Source: JAJDGF01 sp031549325 (lineage in GTDB: Bacteria > Bacillota > Clostridia > Christensenellales > Aristaeellaceae). From it: 64,000 nucleotides of DNA. Below the pieces are notes generated by a model. It ran no database searches, had not been told where the DNA came from, and saw only the letters and a program-made list of their open reading frames with translations. A program made the translations under genes and the position numbers. The DNA lies in assembly GCA_031549325.1 (NCBI GenBank), contig JAVBQA010000037.1, forward strand, positions 1-64,000, given 5' to 3'. Positions 17,600 through 26,026 of this stretch are shown in pieces; position 1 is the first letter of the stretch; each line of letters opens with the position of its first letter.

Positions 17600-18169
17600 A
17601 TGCAAAAATTCAAGCAGGACTTGACCCGGTTTGTCCGCGACCTGTACGAGGGCGAGCAAAAGGTGCTGGTTTTCGGCGAGGGCGCGCCCAAGGCGGAAAT
17701 CATGCTGATCGGCGAGGCCCCCGGCGCGGAGGAAGCGCTGAAGGGCCGCCCGTTTGTGGGCAAGGCGGGCAAGAACCTGGACGAATTTCTGCAGCTGTCC
17801 GGCTTCGCGCGCGAGCAGCTCTACATTACCAACACCGTGAAGTTCCGCCCGGTGAAGACTTCCGATGCCGGGCGCACCGTGAACCGCACGCCGACCCGCG
17901 AAGAGGTGGAGCTGTTTTTGCCCTGGCTTACGCGGGAAATCGCGCTGGTGAAGCCCCAGTGCGTCGTGACGCTCGGGAACACGGCGCTGCGGGCGATCCT
18001 GGGCCGAAGCGAAACCATCGGCGCGGTGCACGGCCGCTTCCTGATGCATGGGGATCAGCTGATCTATCCGATGTACCACCCGGCGTCTGTTATCTACAAT
18101 CGGGCGCTTCGCGATACTTATGTGCAGGATGTTCGGCGGCTATCTGGCTGGCGCGAGCAAAAGAAGTAA
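17600..18169 (+). CDS. Uracil-DNA-glycosylase-superfamily paralogue without Fe-S cysteines
   Basis: The ATG at 17600 is preceded by CAAGGAGCTTTGAG; the product is 189 residues. It shares GEAPGAEEALKGRPFVGKAG and the HPA loop (YHPASVIYN) with family 4 enzymes. However, it lacks the N-terminal CxxC, has VKFRP in place of VKCRP, and has Phe at the fourth ligand position. It therefore should not bind a 4Fe-4S cluster. A short insertion (KTSDAGRTV) interrupts the loop before NRTPT. It is two bases from the preceding Fe-S enzyme, so the two are co-expressed. Activity on uracil, on another lesion, or a structural role are all possible. Confidence 0.85.
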   Translation: MQKFKQDLTRFVRDLYEGEQKVLVFGEGAPKAEIMLIGEAPGAEEALKGRPFVGKAGKNLDEFLQLSGFAREQLYITNTVKFRPVKTSDAGRTVNRTPTREEVELFLPWLTREIALVKPQCVVTLGNTALRAILGRSETIGAVHGRFLMHGDQLIYPMYHPASVIYNRALRDTYVQDVRRLSGWREQKK

Positions 18170-18283
18170 AAACTTAACAGAAAAATTTGCCCGAATGTAT
18201 TCCTTTTTCGGCTGATTTGTGTATCATGTTATTGGCTGTACGCTATTCGGCCCATCGCGCCAAACCAAACGGGAGGTCAAATC

Positions 18284-18721
18284 ATGGCTTTTGAAAAATG
18301 CCCGCGCTGCGAGCTCAATTACATTTTGGACGGCGGGAAGTTGTGCACGGTGTGTCGCAAGGAAGTCTGTGGCGAGGGAGAACACGACGATTTGCCCGAA
18401 ATGTGTTCCGAGTGCGGCGAGAACCCCGCCGTGCCGGGCGGCGAGCTGTGCATCGCCTGTCTGAAGGAATCCGGGCGCCGCGGTCCCACCACCGCCGCCG
18501 AGGATGACGAGTTGCTGCCCGAGGAGGCGTCGCTCGGGATCGACTCCATGAGCGACATGGAGGAGATCGAGCTGGAGCTTCCGGACGACGACATCGTGGC
18601 CGAGGTGTTCGAGGGCGAAGACGCCTTTGGCGACGACGAGGAAGAGCGGGACGAGATCGACGAGGAAGAGAATCTGCTGGACGAGGATGATTACGGCGAT
18701 GACGATTTTCGCGATCGCTGA
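18284..18721 (+). CDS. Zinc-ribbon protein with long acidic tail
   Basis: The product is 145 residues; the ATG at 18284 follows ACGGGAGG. The N-terminal half (1-62) has repeated CxxC pairs (CPRC, CTVC, CSEC, CIAC), giving probably two zinc ribbons. The C-terminal half (about 72-145) is almost entirely Asp and Glu with no evident fold. Acidic tails of this kind often bind basic proteins or mimic nucleic acid, but no function is established here. Its last 23 bases overlap the metallophosphoesterase gene, so the pair is translationally coupled. Confidence 0.8.
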   Translation: MAFEKCPRCELNYILDGGKLCTVCRKEVCGEGEHDDLPEMCSECGENPAVPGGELCIACLKESGRRGPTTAAEDDELLPEEASLGIDSMSDMEEIELELPDDDIVAEVFEGEDAFGDDEEERDEIDEEENLLDEDDYGDDDFRDR

Positions 18722-19400
18722 TCTGCATCTGGATACCGGCGACAAGCCCATGGATGTGTTCGGGGTGGCCTGGGCGGGCCACCAGGAGCACATCTTTTTG
18801 AATTGGAGTGAGCGCGTTTCGCGGGAAGACCTGGTGCTGGTGCCGGGTGATATCTCCTGGGCTATGCAGCTTGACGGCGCCAGGGAACACCTGCGACTGA
18901 TCGGCGGGCTGCCCGGCAGGAAGATCATTCTGCGCGGCAACCACGACTACTGGTGGAACTCGGTGTCCCGCGTGCGCGACGCGCTGCCGCGCGACATGTT
19001 TGCGCTGCAGAACGACAGCTTTCTCATGGACGGCGTGCTGATTGCGGGCTCGCGCGGGTGGCTGCTGCCGGGCAGCGACGGGTTTACGCAGGACGACCAG
19101 AAGGTGTATGACCGCGAGCTGATCCGGCTCGAGATGTCGCTGAAGTCCGCCCGGGCCAAGGACGAGAGCGCGCCCCTCGTGTGCATGACCCACTTTCCGC
19201 CCCGCACCCAGGAGCAGGAGGACACCGGGTTTACCCGGCTGATGAAGCAGTACGGCGTGCGCCACGCGGTATACGGCCACCTGCATGGCCCGGCGCTCAA
19301 AAACGCCGTGCGCGGCGAGCATGGCGGGATCGTGTACCACCAGGTCTCCGCCGACGGGATCGGATTCGGGCCGGTGGAGGTTTGCGGGGGGACGGCTTAG
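18699..19400 (+). CDS. Metallophosphoesterase
   Basis: The ATG at 18699 lies inside the end of the preceding gene and gives 233 residues. It has the calcineurin-type five-block pattern: ADLHLDT, VPGDISWAMQ, LRGNHDYWW, CMTHFPP and YGHLHGP. Together these form the dinuclear metal site. The family includes nucleotide, phosphodiester and protein phosphatases; the substrate is unknown. Coupling to an acidic zinc-ribbon protein is unusual and suggests the two act together. Confidence 0.9.
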   Translation: MTIFAIADLHLDTGDKPMDVFGVAWAGHQEHIFLNWSERVSREDLVLVPGDISWAMQLDGAREHLRLIGGLPGRKIILRGNHDYWWNSVSRVRDALPRDMFALQNDSFLMDGVLIAGSRGWLLPGSDGFTQDDQKVYDRELIRLEMSLKSARAKDESAPLVCMTHFPPRTQEQEDTGFTRLMKQYGVRHAVYGHLHGPALKNAVRGEHGGIVYHQVSADGIGFGPVEVCGGTA

Positions 19401-19519
19401 CGTTCCTTTGGGAATCCCTTGGATTAAGGACATAAACGAAAGCAAGGCAGAGCAAGGTCTGTCTTGTTTTCGTTTTTGGGATGAACGAGACAGACCCTCC
19501 CCGCCGGCGAATCGGGCCT

Positions 19520-19677
19520 ATGCCAATTCAAAATCGTAACGCCACGTCGCGCCGGATTTTTTCCGCCCTGCGGCGTCGCCCTCCGCTTAGCGTAGCTCTG
19601 CTACGCTGCACTCCAGCTCCTTGCAGGGCGAAAAAAACGCTCGCTGCTTTGGAGGCGTTACGATTTTTCATTGGTAT
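19520..19677. repeat. Palindromic repeat, copy B
   Basis: Imperfect 24-bp terminal inverted repeats (19520-19543 and 19654-19677, three mismatches) bound a 158-base element. The right-hand 48 bases match copy A at 1309-1356 closely, including GCTTTGGAGGCGTTAC and TTTTTCATTGGTAT. Copy A looks like an internally deleted version. No transposase gene is present. Confidence 0.65.
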
Positions 19678-19712
19678 TATCCAGCCCCGCAGGGAGGCCC
19701 ATGCCGCCATGG

Positions 19713-19747
19713 TGGGGGATTGTGGGGCGAATCACCGTCTTTTGGGG
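19713..19747 (+). promoter_or_regulatory. TGGGG direct repeats, possible MraZ-binding site
   Basis: TGGGG occurs at 19713, 19723 and 19743, that is at steps of 10 and 20 bases. MraZ is known to bind TGGGN repeats spaced one helical turn apart upstream of its own operon. The distance to the mraZ -10 (about 200 bases) is larger than usual, which weakens the case. Confidence 0.35.
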
Positions 19748-19944
19748 CGAAACAGGGGAGGCCCTCCACAAATCCCCACCAAAACTCGCCAAACACTGCG
19801 TAAAATTTCAGCGCATTGATTACATTTCCGACCACCACCCACTACATGTAGGCCAAAACCGCTTTTTGACCGCAAAATGGACCTCTAGTTATTACTTTTT
19901 ATTGAAATTGGTGGTGAATAGTAGCATTTCGTGTAGAACTGTGG

Positions 19945-19950
19945 TATAAT
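19945..19950 (+). promoter_or_regulatory. Extended -10 promoter of mraZ
   Basis: GTGGTATAAT provides TG-N-TATAAT; the -35 is weak. It lies 33 bases before the GTG start of mraZ. Confidence 0.6.
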
Positions 19951-19982
19951 GTGGGACACACAGCTGGAAAGGGGGAGCGCGG

Positions 19983-20441
19983 GTGGCGGGTCAGGCATTT
20001 AACGGCAACGTTAGTCATAATATTGATCCCAAAGGTCGCGCAACCATCCCCGCTGCCTATCGGTCCGTGCTGGGGGACAACTTCACCGTGGGCCTGAACA
20101 GCGAGACCAACGCGCTGGCGCTTTATCCGCTGGAGCAATGGCAGAAGATCGAGCAGGATTTGGACCGGATCCCATCCATCGACGCGCGCGCCATGAAGTA
20201 CAAGCGCTCGATCCTGGGCTTTTCGTTTCCGGACAGCCAGCTGGACGCCCAAAACCGGGTGCTGCTGCCGCCCACCCTCCGCCAAAAGGTTGGCATCGAC
20301 AAGGCGGTCCGATTTGTGGGCGTGGGGCCCTATCTCGAGATCTGGTCGGAGGAGGTCTTCTTGCAGGAGACCGAGGACACCGAGATGGCCAGGGACGAGC
20401 TGCTTGAGTATGTGAAGGATAGATACTATCCTGCACAATAA
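19983..20441 (+). CDS. mraZ: MraZ division/cell-wall cluster regulator
   Basis: The product is 152 residues with a GTG start behind AAAGGGGGAGC. Two tandem SpoVT/AbrB-like halves are visible: NGNVSHNIDPKGRATIPAAYR and LDAQNRVLLPPTLRQ, each with the DxKGR/DxQNR core. MraZ forms ring-shaped oligomers and controls the division cluster through TGGG repeats. Here it heads the cluster as usual, but rsmH, which normally follows, is missing; a 172-base folded gap leads to ftsL instead. Confidence 0.94.
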   Translation: MAGQAFNGNVSHNIDPKGRATIPAAYRSVLGDNFTVGLNSETNALALYPLEQWQKIEQDLDRIPSIDARAMKYKRSILGFSFPDSQLDAQNRVLLPPTLRQKVGIDKAVRFVGVGPYLEIWSEEVFLQETEDTEMARDELLEYVKDRYYPAQ

Positions 20442-20491
20442 AAAATTAAAGCAACCTCCTCTAACCCTAAACTCAAACAAAAATGAGCCGT

Positions 20492-20570
20492 CCCGATGCC
20501 ATTTCGGGCGAGTAGAGAAGCGAAAGATGTTACTGAGGACAAAGACCTCGTGATGTCGTCTGAAATGGCA
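20492..20570 (+). ncRNA. Putative structured RNA between mraZ and ftsL
   Basis: TGCCATTTC (20497-20505) is the exact complement of GAAATGGCA (20562-20570), a 9-bp closing helix. It encloses a hairpin with GAGG/CCTC (20535-20549) extendable by wobble pairs. CCCGA (20492-20496) can pair instead with TCGGG (20504-20508), which overlaps the closing helix, so two exclusive folds exist. This is the place where rsmH would be. I know no matching RNA family. Confidence 0.35.
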
Positions 20571-20613
20571 GCGCGGGGGGATCGGTTCTAAAATTCGAAG
20601 AGAGGGAATAGCT

Positions 20614-21129
20614 ATGAGCCGTGTGCCAGAAAAAAGGGCGTCAGGCCAGACAGAGCTCCGCGCCATGCAAAACCCATGGCCGGAACCATTCCCGAGCCAA
20701 AACAAACAAAATCACCGAAAGCCAAGCCATCGGAGCACCACCGACTATGTGCGGTCCCAGCCGCAAAAGCAGGGCGAGCACGAACTGAAGGCGGGCAAGC
20801 TTTCCAAGGCTTTGATGTATATGACGCTGACCCTGCTGCTGACGCTGATGTTCGTCCAGATCGGGCGGCTGGCGCAGATCGCGGGCCAGACCAAGCAGAT
20901 TTCCTCGCTGAGCGCCAGCATTCGCCAGCTGAACAACGAAAAAGCGAACCTGGAAGTGCGGCTCAGCATGCAGCAGAACATCAACCGGGTGCGGGATGAA
21001 GCCGTCTACAAGCTGGGCATGATCCACCCCGACGAAGGACAAATCCGCGTGATCTCCCTGAATGGTTACTACGCGAGCGCACAAACGCAGATGGCCGACA
21101 AGAGCAGCGGCGCCGGCGCTCAGGAGTAA
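20614..21129 (+). CDS. ftsL: FtsL-like division protein
   Basis: The product is 171 residues; the ATG at 20614 follows AGAGGGA. It is a single-pass protein: a long basic cytoplasmic N-terminus (about 1-68), a membrane helix (about 70-90) and an extracellular coiled coil (about 92-125, ISSLSASIRQLNNEKANLEVRL). It ends with a conserved-type VRDEAVYKLGMIHPDEGQI segment. Size, topology and place before the transpeptidase identify it as the divisome scaffold FtsL/DivIC class. Sequence identity in this family is low, so position carries weight. Confidence 0.85.
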   Translation: MSRVPEKRASGQTELRAMQNPWPEPFPSQNKQNHRKPSHRSTTDYVRSQPQKQGEHELKAGKLSKALMYMTLTLLLTLMFVQIGRLAQIAGQTKQISSLSASIRQLNNEKANLEVRLSMQQNINRVRDEAVYKLGMIHPDEGQIRVISLNGYYASAQTQMADKSSGAGAQE

Positions 21130-21149
21130 AAAATTCGAGGCGGGGAGGG

Positions 21150-23285
21150 ATGCACTTGGTCTTAACCGGACCGGTCATTCGTCGCCGCCTCGCGCTTTGT
21201 ATGATTGCGTTCCTCGTCCTGTTCGCGCTGCTGGGGGTTCAGCTGTTCCGGCTACAAGTGCTGGAATCGCTGGCGCTTCAGCAGCGCGCACAGGCGCAGT
21301 GGACCAGTGAAAGCGTCATCGCGCCCCGGCGCGGTTCGATCCTCGATCGAAACGGCAACACGCTTGCCATCTCTGCCACCGCTTACATCGCCTCGGTCAG
21401 CCCCAGACAAGTGGCCGACCCACAGGTGTTCGCTAAGATACTGGCCCCGATCCTGGACATGGACGAAGCGACCATCGTCAAGCGCGCTTCCGACCGCTCG
21501 AAGGGCGGCGTGATCCTGAAGCGCCAGCTGGATAAGTCCCTGGCGCAGGAGCTACGCGTCCTGATGGCCAACCACCGCGCCGCCGGATCGGAAGATTTGG
21601 CTGGGTTATACTTGGAGGAGGACTCCAAGCGCTACTATCCCATGGGCGCCTTCGCCACGCAGCTGATCGGGCTGACGACCATCGACGGCGTGGGGCAGAG
21701 CGGGCTTGAAAAGTCGCTGGACAAATACCTTTCCGGCAAGTCGGGCCGCCTTCTGGACGAGATCGACGGCAAGGGCAGAGAGCTATCCTACGGAGCGCGC
21801 GAGTACGTGGCTTCGGTCGACGGCGGGACTGTCACTTTGACCATCGACTACGCCATCCAGTCCTTTGTGGAGCAGGCCGCCCGCGAGGCGATCGCGGTCA
21901 ACAAGGCCAAGGCCGTGCGCGTGATCGTCATGAACCCGAAGACTGGCGAGATCCTGGCCATGACCAGCAAGCCGGACTTTGACCTGAACGAGCCGCCGAG
22001 AAACGACGTGGACACGCTGAACGAGCGCATGCGCAACCGGCTGATCGCCGACGCGTATGAGCCCGGCTCGACCTTCAAAATCCTCACCACCGCCGCCGCC
22101 CTGGAGAGCAAGGTGGTTTCCCCGAACGAAGGGTTCTTCTGCTCGGGCTCGGTCAAGGTGGACGGCGGCAAGATCCGCTGCTGGGGGAATCCGCACGGAG
22201 CCGAAACCTTTACAAAGGCGCTGTGCAACTCATGCAACCCGGTGTTTGTGGAGATGGGCCTGCGCCTCGGCGTGAACCGGTTTTACGGATATCTCACCAA
22301 ATTCGGGCTGGGCAAACCCACCGGCGTCGACATCCCTGGCGAGGGCGCGGGCATACTGATTCCGGAGAGCGCCTGCAAGCGCGTGGACATCGCGCGCATC
22401 GGGTTCGGCCAGTCGGTCGCCGTCACGCCGCTCCAATTGTTAAATGCGGCCTGTGCCGCGATCAATGGCGGCAACCTGATGCAGCCTTACGTCGTCCAAA
22501 AAATAGAGTCGTCTACCGGGGAGCTCATCGAGCAGGGACGGCCGGAAATTCTAGCCAACCCGATTTCGGAAGCCACCAGCAAAACCCTGCGGTCCTTGCT
22601 GCAGGAAGTGGTGGAGCACGGCGGCGGCCGCAACGCCCACATCCAGGGCTACGACATCGGCGGCAAGACCGGCACCGCCCAGATGTACATCGATGGCGTC
22701 GTCAGCTCATCCACCCACATCGGCTCTTTCATCGGCTTTGCGCCCGCGAAGGATCCCCGGATCGCCGTGCTGGTGATTGTGGACGAGGCAGAAAAGCGGC
22801 CCGATTTCGGTTCGGTCACCGCGGCCCCGTTCGCCAGGGACATCATCCAGCAAACGCTGACTTACTATGGCATCGCGCCCAAAGCCGAGGACGGCAAGCA
22901 GCTTCAGAGCGTCGAGATTCCGAATCTCGTTGGGTTGCCCGTTTCCGAGGCTGCCGCGGCCCTCAAAGGCGCGAATCTGCAGTACCTGCTCAGCGGCGTG
23001 GGCGATGTCGTCATCGACCAAATGCCCGCCGCGGGCGTGCATATGACCGAGCAGAGTCTGGTCATGCTATATGTGCAGGGCGAGCAGGACAGCGCGGCGG
23101 AGCTGCGCTCGGGCGTGCCCGATGTGACCGGCATGAGCATTGCCGAGGCCAACCAGATGCTGCGCGCCTACGGGCTGAATCTGCTGGTGGACGGCAGCGG
23201 CGTCGCCGTCAGCCAGTCTCCCGCACCGGGCGAAGAAGTGACGCCCACCACGACCGTGACCGTAAAATTCCAGACGCCTGGGTAG
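21150..23285 (+). CDS. spoVD: Division/sporulation transpeptidase with PASTA domains (SpoVD/FtsI type)
   Basis: It crosslinks septal or spore-cortex peptidoglycan. The product is 711 residues: an N-terminal membrane helix (about 12-35), a dimerisation domain, then the transpeptidase with SxxK in EPGSTFKILT (Ser307), SxN in CNSCNP and KTGTAQ. Two PASTA domains follow (about 588-650 and 655-710). The two PASTA repeats and the neighbouring sporulation genes favour SpoVD over a purely vegetative FtsI, but only one such gene is in the cluster and it may serve both. The ATG at 21150 is only one base from GGGGAGG; the in-frame TTG at 21156 has better spacing and may be the true start. Confidence 0.92.
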   Translation: MHLVLTGPVIRRRLALCMIAFLVLFALLGVQLFRLQVLESLALQQRAQAQWTSESVIAPRRGSILDRNGNTLAISATAYIASVSPRQVADPQVFAKILAPILDMDEATIVKRASDRSKGGVILKRQLDKSLAQELRVLMANHRAAGSEDLAGLYLEEDSKRYYPMGAFATQLIGLTTIDGVGQSGLEKSLDKYLSGKSGRLLDEIDGKGRELSYGAREYVASVDGGTVTLTIDYAIQSFVEQAAREAIAVNKAKAVRVIVMNPKTGEILAMTSKPDFDLNEPPRNDVDTLNERMRNRLIADAYEPGSTFKILTTAAALESKVVSPNEGFFCSGSVKVDGGKIRCWGNPHGAETFTKALCNSCNPVFVEMGLRLGVNRFYGYLTKFGLGKPTGVDIPGEGAGILIPESACKRVDIARIGFGQSVAVTPLQLLNAACAAINGGNLMQPYVVQKIESSTGELIEQGRPEILANPISEATSKTLRSLLQEVVEHGGGRNAHIQGYDIGGKTGTAQMYIDGVVSSSTHIGSFIGFAPAKDPRIAVLVIVDEAEKRPDFGSVTAAPFARDIIQQTLTYYGIAPKAEDGKQLQSVEIPNLVGLPVSEAAAALKGANLQYLLSGVGDVVIDQMPAAGVHMTEQSLVMLYVQGEQDSAAELRSGVPDVTGMSIAEANQMLRAYGLNLLVDGSGVAVSQSPAPGEEVTPTTTVTVKFQTPG

Positions 23286-23358
23286 CGTCGCTCGTATACA
23301 GTCGCAGGGCGGGCCTCGCGTCCGCCGAAAAATCCGCCTTACTCTCGGAGGAAAAGCA

Positions 23359-24831
23359 ATGACGATCACCCACTTGGCCCAATCGGTACCCGGCCCGGTT
23401 CAGATTCTGGGGCTAGACAATCAGGAAATCACGTCGCTGTGCACGGACTCCCGCAAGGTAACGCCGGGCGCGATGTTCTTTTGCATTTCCGGCACCCGTA
23501 TGGACGCCCACGATTTCGCCCCGCAGGCGGTGCAAGCCGGCGCCACCTGCCTGGTGGTGGAAAAGAAGCTGGAGGTTCCGTGCGCCCAGGTGCTGGTGCC
23601 CGATGTGCGCGCCGCGCTGTCCCACATGGCGGCGGCTTTTTACGGCAACCCTGCCGATGGCATGCGCCTTGTCGGGATCACCGGCACCAAGGGCAAGACC
23701 ACGGCCAGCTTTTTGATCAAATCGATCCTCGAGCAGGCAGGACACAAGGTGGGCCTGATCGGCACCGTGTGCTCCATGATCGGCAAGGAGGAGATCCCGA
23801 GCAACCTGACCACCCCCGACCCGCTGGACTTTCAGGCGCTGCTCAGGCAGATGAAGGACGCAGGCGTCACCCACGTGGTGATGGAGGTGTCCGCCCACGC
23901 CACGGCGCTGCGAAAGCTCGAGGGCATGTCGTTTGACGTGTGCGGCTTTTCGAACCTGAGCCAGGATCACCTGGACTTCTTCGGCACCATGGACAAGTAC
24001 TTGGAGGCCAAGCTGCTGCTGTTCACCCAGGAGCGCTGCAAAAAGGCCGTTTACAACGCGGACGACGAGCGCGTGGCCGAGGCCGTGCGCGCCTGCGAGC
24101 TGCCGGCCACGTCGGTGGGCATTCGCGCCAAGGCCGACATGTACGCCAACGACATCGAGGTGGGCGAGCGCGGTTGCAGCTTCAAGCTCACCATGAACAA
24201 GCGCTACATGATCGACGTGGATCTGATGCTGTCCGGCATCTTCAATGTGTACAACAGCCTGATGGCCGCCGCCATGTGCGACGCGCTGGGCATCGCCCCC
24301 AACGAGATCAAGCGCGGCCTCGAAGCCGTGCACAGCGTGCCCGGCCGCATCGAGCTGCTGGAGACCGAGACGCCGTACCGCGTGATCCTGGATTACGCGC
24401 ATAGCCCGGACGCGCTCTCCAACATCCTGACCACCATTCGCCAGACCGCGCGGCCGGGCGCGAAAGTGATCGCGCTGTTTGGCTGCGGCGGCGACCGCGA
24501 CCATGACAAGCGGCCGCTGATGGGCGAGATCGGGGGGAGGCTCGCGGATTTCTGCATCCTGACCAGCGACAACCCGCGCTCCGAGGATCCGCTCCAGATT
24601 CTGCGCGAGATCGAAGTCGGCATGAAACGAACCAACGGTGAATATATCGTGATGGAGAACCGCCGCTCGGCCATTCGGCACGCGCTGATGATGGCCAAGC
24701 CCTCGGACGTGGTGGTGCTGGCCGGCAAGGGCCACGAAACCTATCAGGAGATCAAGGGGGTTAAGCACCCGTTTGATGAGAAGGTGGTCGTTATGGAGAT
24801 TCTGGCGGAATTGTCCCCCGTCAAGGCGTGA
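23359..24831 (+). CDS. murE: UDP-MurNAc-tripeptide synthetase, meso-DAP type
   Basis: The product is 490 residues; the ATG at 23359 follows CTCGGAGGAAAAG. It adds the third residue to UDP-MurNAc-L-Ala-D-Glu. It shows the ATP loop GITGTKGKTT, the substrate loop NLTTPDPLD and LDYAHSPDAL. The DNPRSEDP motif is characteristic of enzymes that select meso-diaminopimelate; lysine-adding enzymes have a different sequence there. Wall peptides are therefore expected to contain meso-DAP. murF, usually next, is absent here. Confidence 0.95.
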   Translation: MTITHLAQSVPGPVQILGLDNQEITSLCTDSRKVTPGAMFFCISGTRMDAHDFAPQAVQAGATCLVVEKKLEVPCAQVLVPDVRAALSHMAAAFYGNPADGMRLVGITGTKGKTTASFLIKSILEQAGHKVGLIGTVCSMIGKEEIPSNLTTPDPLDFQALLRQMKDAGVTHVVMEVSAHATALRKLEGMSFDVCGFSNLSQDHLDFFGTMDKYLEAKLLLFTQERCKKAVYNADDERVAEAVRACELPATSVGIRAKADMYANDIEVGERGCSFKLTMNKRYMIDVDLMLSGIFNVYNSLMAAAMCDALGIAPNEIKRGLEAVHSVPGRIELLETETPYRVILDYAHSPDALSNILTTIRQTARPGAKVIALFGCGGDRDHDKRPLMGEIGGRLADFCILTSDNPRSEDPLQILREIEVGMKRTNGEYIVMENRRSAIRHALMMAKPSDVVVLAGKGHETYQEIKGVKHPFDEKVVVMEILAELSPVKA

Positions 24832-24956
24832 AGACGGCGCGGGCCGCCGCGGCTGGCGGCCTGTCCACGGGACCTATAAACGTTAACGCAACCATGCTAA
24901 ACTAATTCTCGTCGGGATGGCCTGCCGTCCCAGATTGTTCCGGGAGGCTACACGAG

Positions 24957-25949
24957 ATGCAACGACTGATCTTCGCGGTGATCCTGTCCTTCACCATCGC
25001 GCTTGTGCTGGGGCCCATCGTGATTCCATGGCTCAAGCGCATGAAGTTCGGACAGACAGTTTATGAGCTTGGGCCCGAGTCCCACAAAGTCAAGCAGGGC
25101 ATCCCCACGATGGGCGGCATCATCTTCACGGTGCCGATGATTCTGGTGCCGCTGCTGTTTTCGTATGAGGACGCGCGCTGGGATTTCCTGCCGGTAGCGA
25201 TTCTGTCCATGCTCGGGTTCGCGCTGGTCGGGTTCGTGGACGACTTCATCAAGATCCGCCTGAAGCGCTCGCTGGGGCTGACCCCGCTGCAGAAGATCAT
25301 CCCGCAGGTGATCATCTCGCTGGCGCTGAGCGTTTGGGCATACGGCAATCCGGACGTGGGCAGCAAGCTGATCGTGCCATTCACGCGGTTTGAGTGGGAT
25401 CTCGGCTGGTGGTACATCCCGGTCATGACCTTCATTCTGGTGGGCGTGGTCAACTCGGCCAACCTGCTGGACGGGCTGGATGGACTGCTGGGCGGCTGCG
25501 CGCTGATTGACTTCATCACGATGGCGATCATCACCATGGTGCTGGCCGCGAAGGGCGTTCAGAGCGGCAACATGCAGAACCTGATGATCTTCTCTGGCGC
25601 GGCCGCTGGCGCGCTGCTCGGGTTTCTGCGCTTCAACGCGCACCCGGCGGGCGTGATCATGGGCGACGTGGGCTCCTTCGCCATCGGCGGCGCGCTGGTG
25701 GCGCTGACCATGCTGACGAGGCTGTCGCTGCTGCTGCCGATCATCGCGCTGGCGATGATGATGTCCAGCGTCTCGGACATCATCCAGATCGGATATTTCA
25801 AGCTGACCCACGGCAAGCGCGTGTTCAAGATGGCGCCGCTGCACCACCACTTTGAGCTGTCCGGCATGCCCGAGACCAAGATCGTGGCCATGTACATGAT
25901 CGTGACCGCGCTGCTGTGCCTGATTAGCCTGCTGGCGCTGGAAGTGTAA
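24957..25949 (+). CDS. mraY: Phospho-MurNAc-pentapeptide transferase
   Basis: This 330-residue polytopic protein transfers phospho-MurNAc-pentapeptide to undecaprenyl phosphate, giving lipid I. About ten hydrophobic helices are visible. Signatures are KQGIPTMGGI near the N-terminus, the LVGFVDDFIK aspartate pair, NLLDGLDGL, and the MAPLHHHFELSG loop. The RBS is GGGAGG before the ATG at 24957. The 125-base gap from murE includes a GC-rich inverted repeat (CGGGATGG...CCGTCCC). Confidence 0.95.
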   Translation: MQRLIFAVILSFTIALVLGPIVIPWLKRMKFGQTVYELGPESHKVKQGIPTMGGIIFTVPMILVPLLFSYEDARWDFLPVAILSMLGFALVGFVDDFIKIRLKRSLGLTPLQKIIPQVIISLALSVWAYGNPDVGSKLIVPFTRFEWDLGWWYIPVMTFILVGVVNSANLLDGLDGLLGGCALIDFITMAIITMVLAAKGVQSGNMQNLMIFSGAAAGALLGFLRFNAHPAGVIMGDVGSFAIGGALVALTMLTRLSLLLPIIALAMMMSSVSDIIQIGYFKLTHGKRVFKMAPLHHHFELSGMPETKIVAMYMIVTALLCLISLLALEV

Positions 25950-26026
25950 TCAACCCGGCAGACGCGTCACGCGCGCCTGTTGTATGGAAAACTTACCCCC
26001 CTCTCGGAAAGGAGGCGTTTCCCGAT

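Larger units (their letters stand above)
19401..19982. other. Non-coding gap before the division cluster
   Basis: This gap holds palindromic repeat copy B (19520-19677), TGGGG direct repeats (19713-19747) and the mraZ promoter (19945-19950). No convincing gene is present. Confidence 0.7.
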
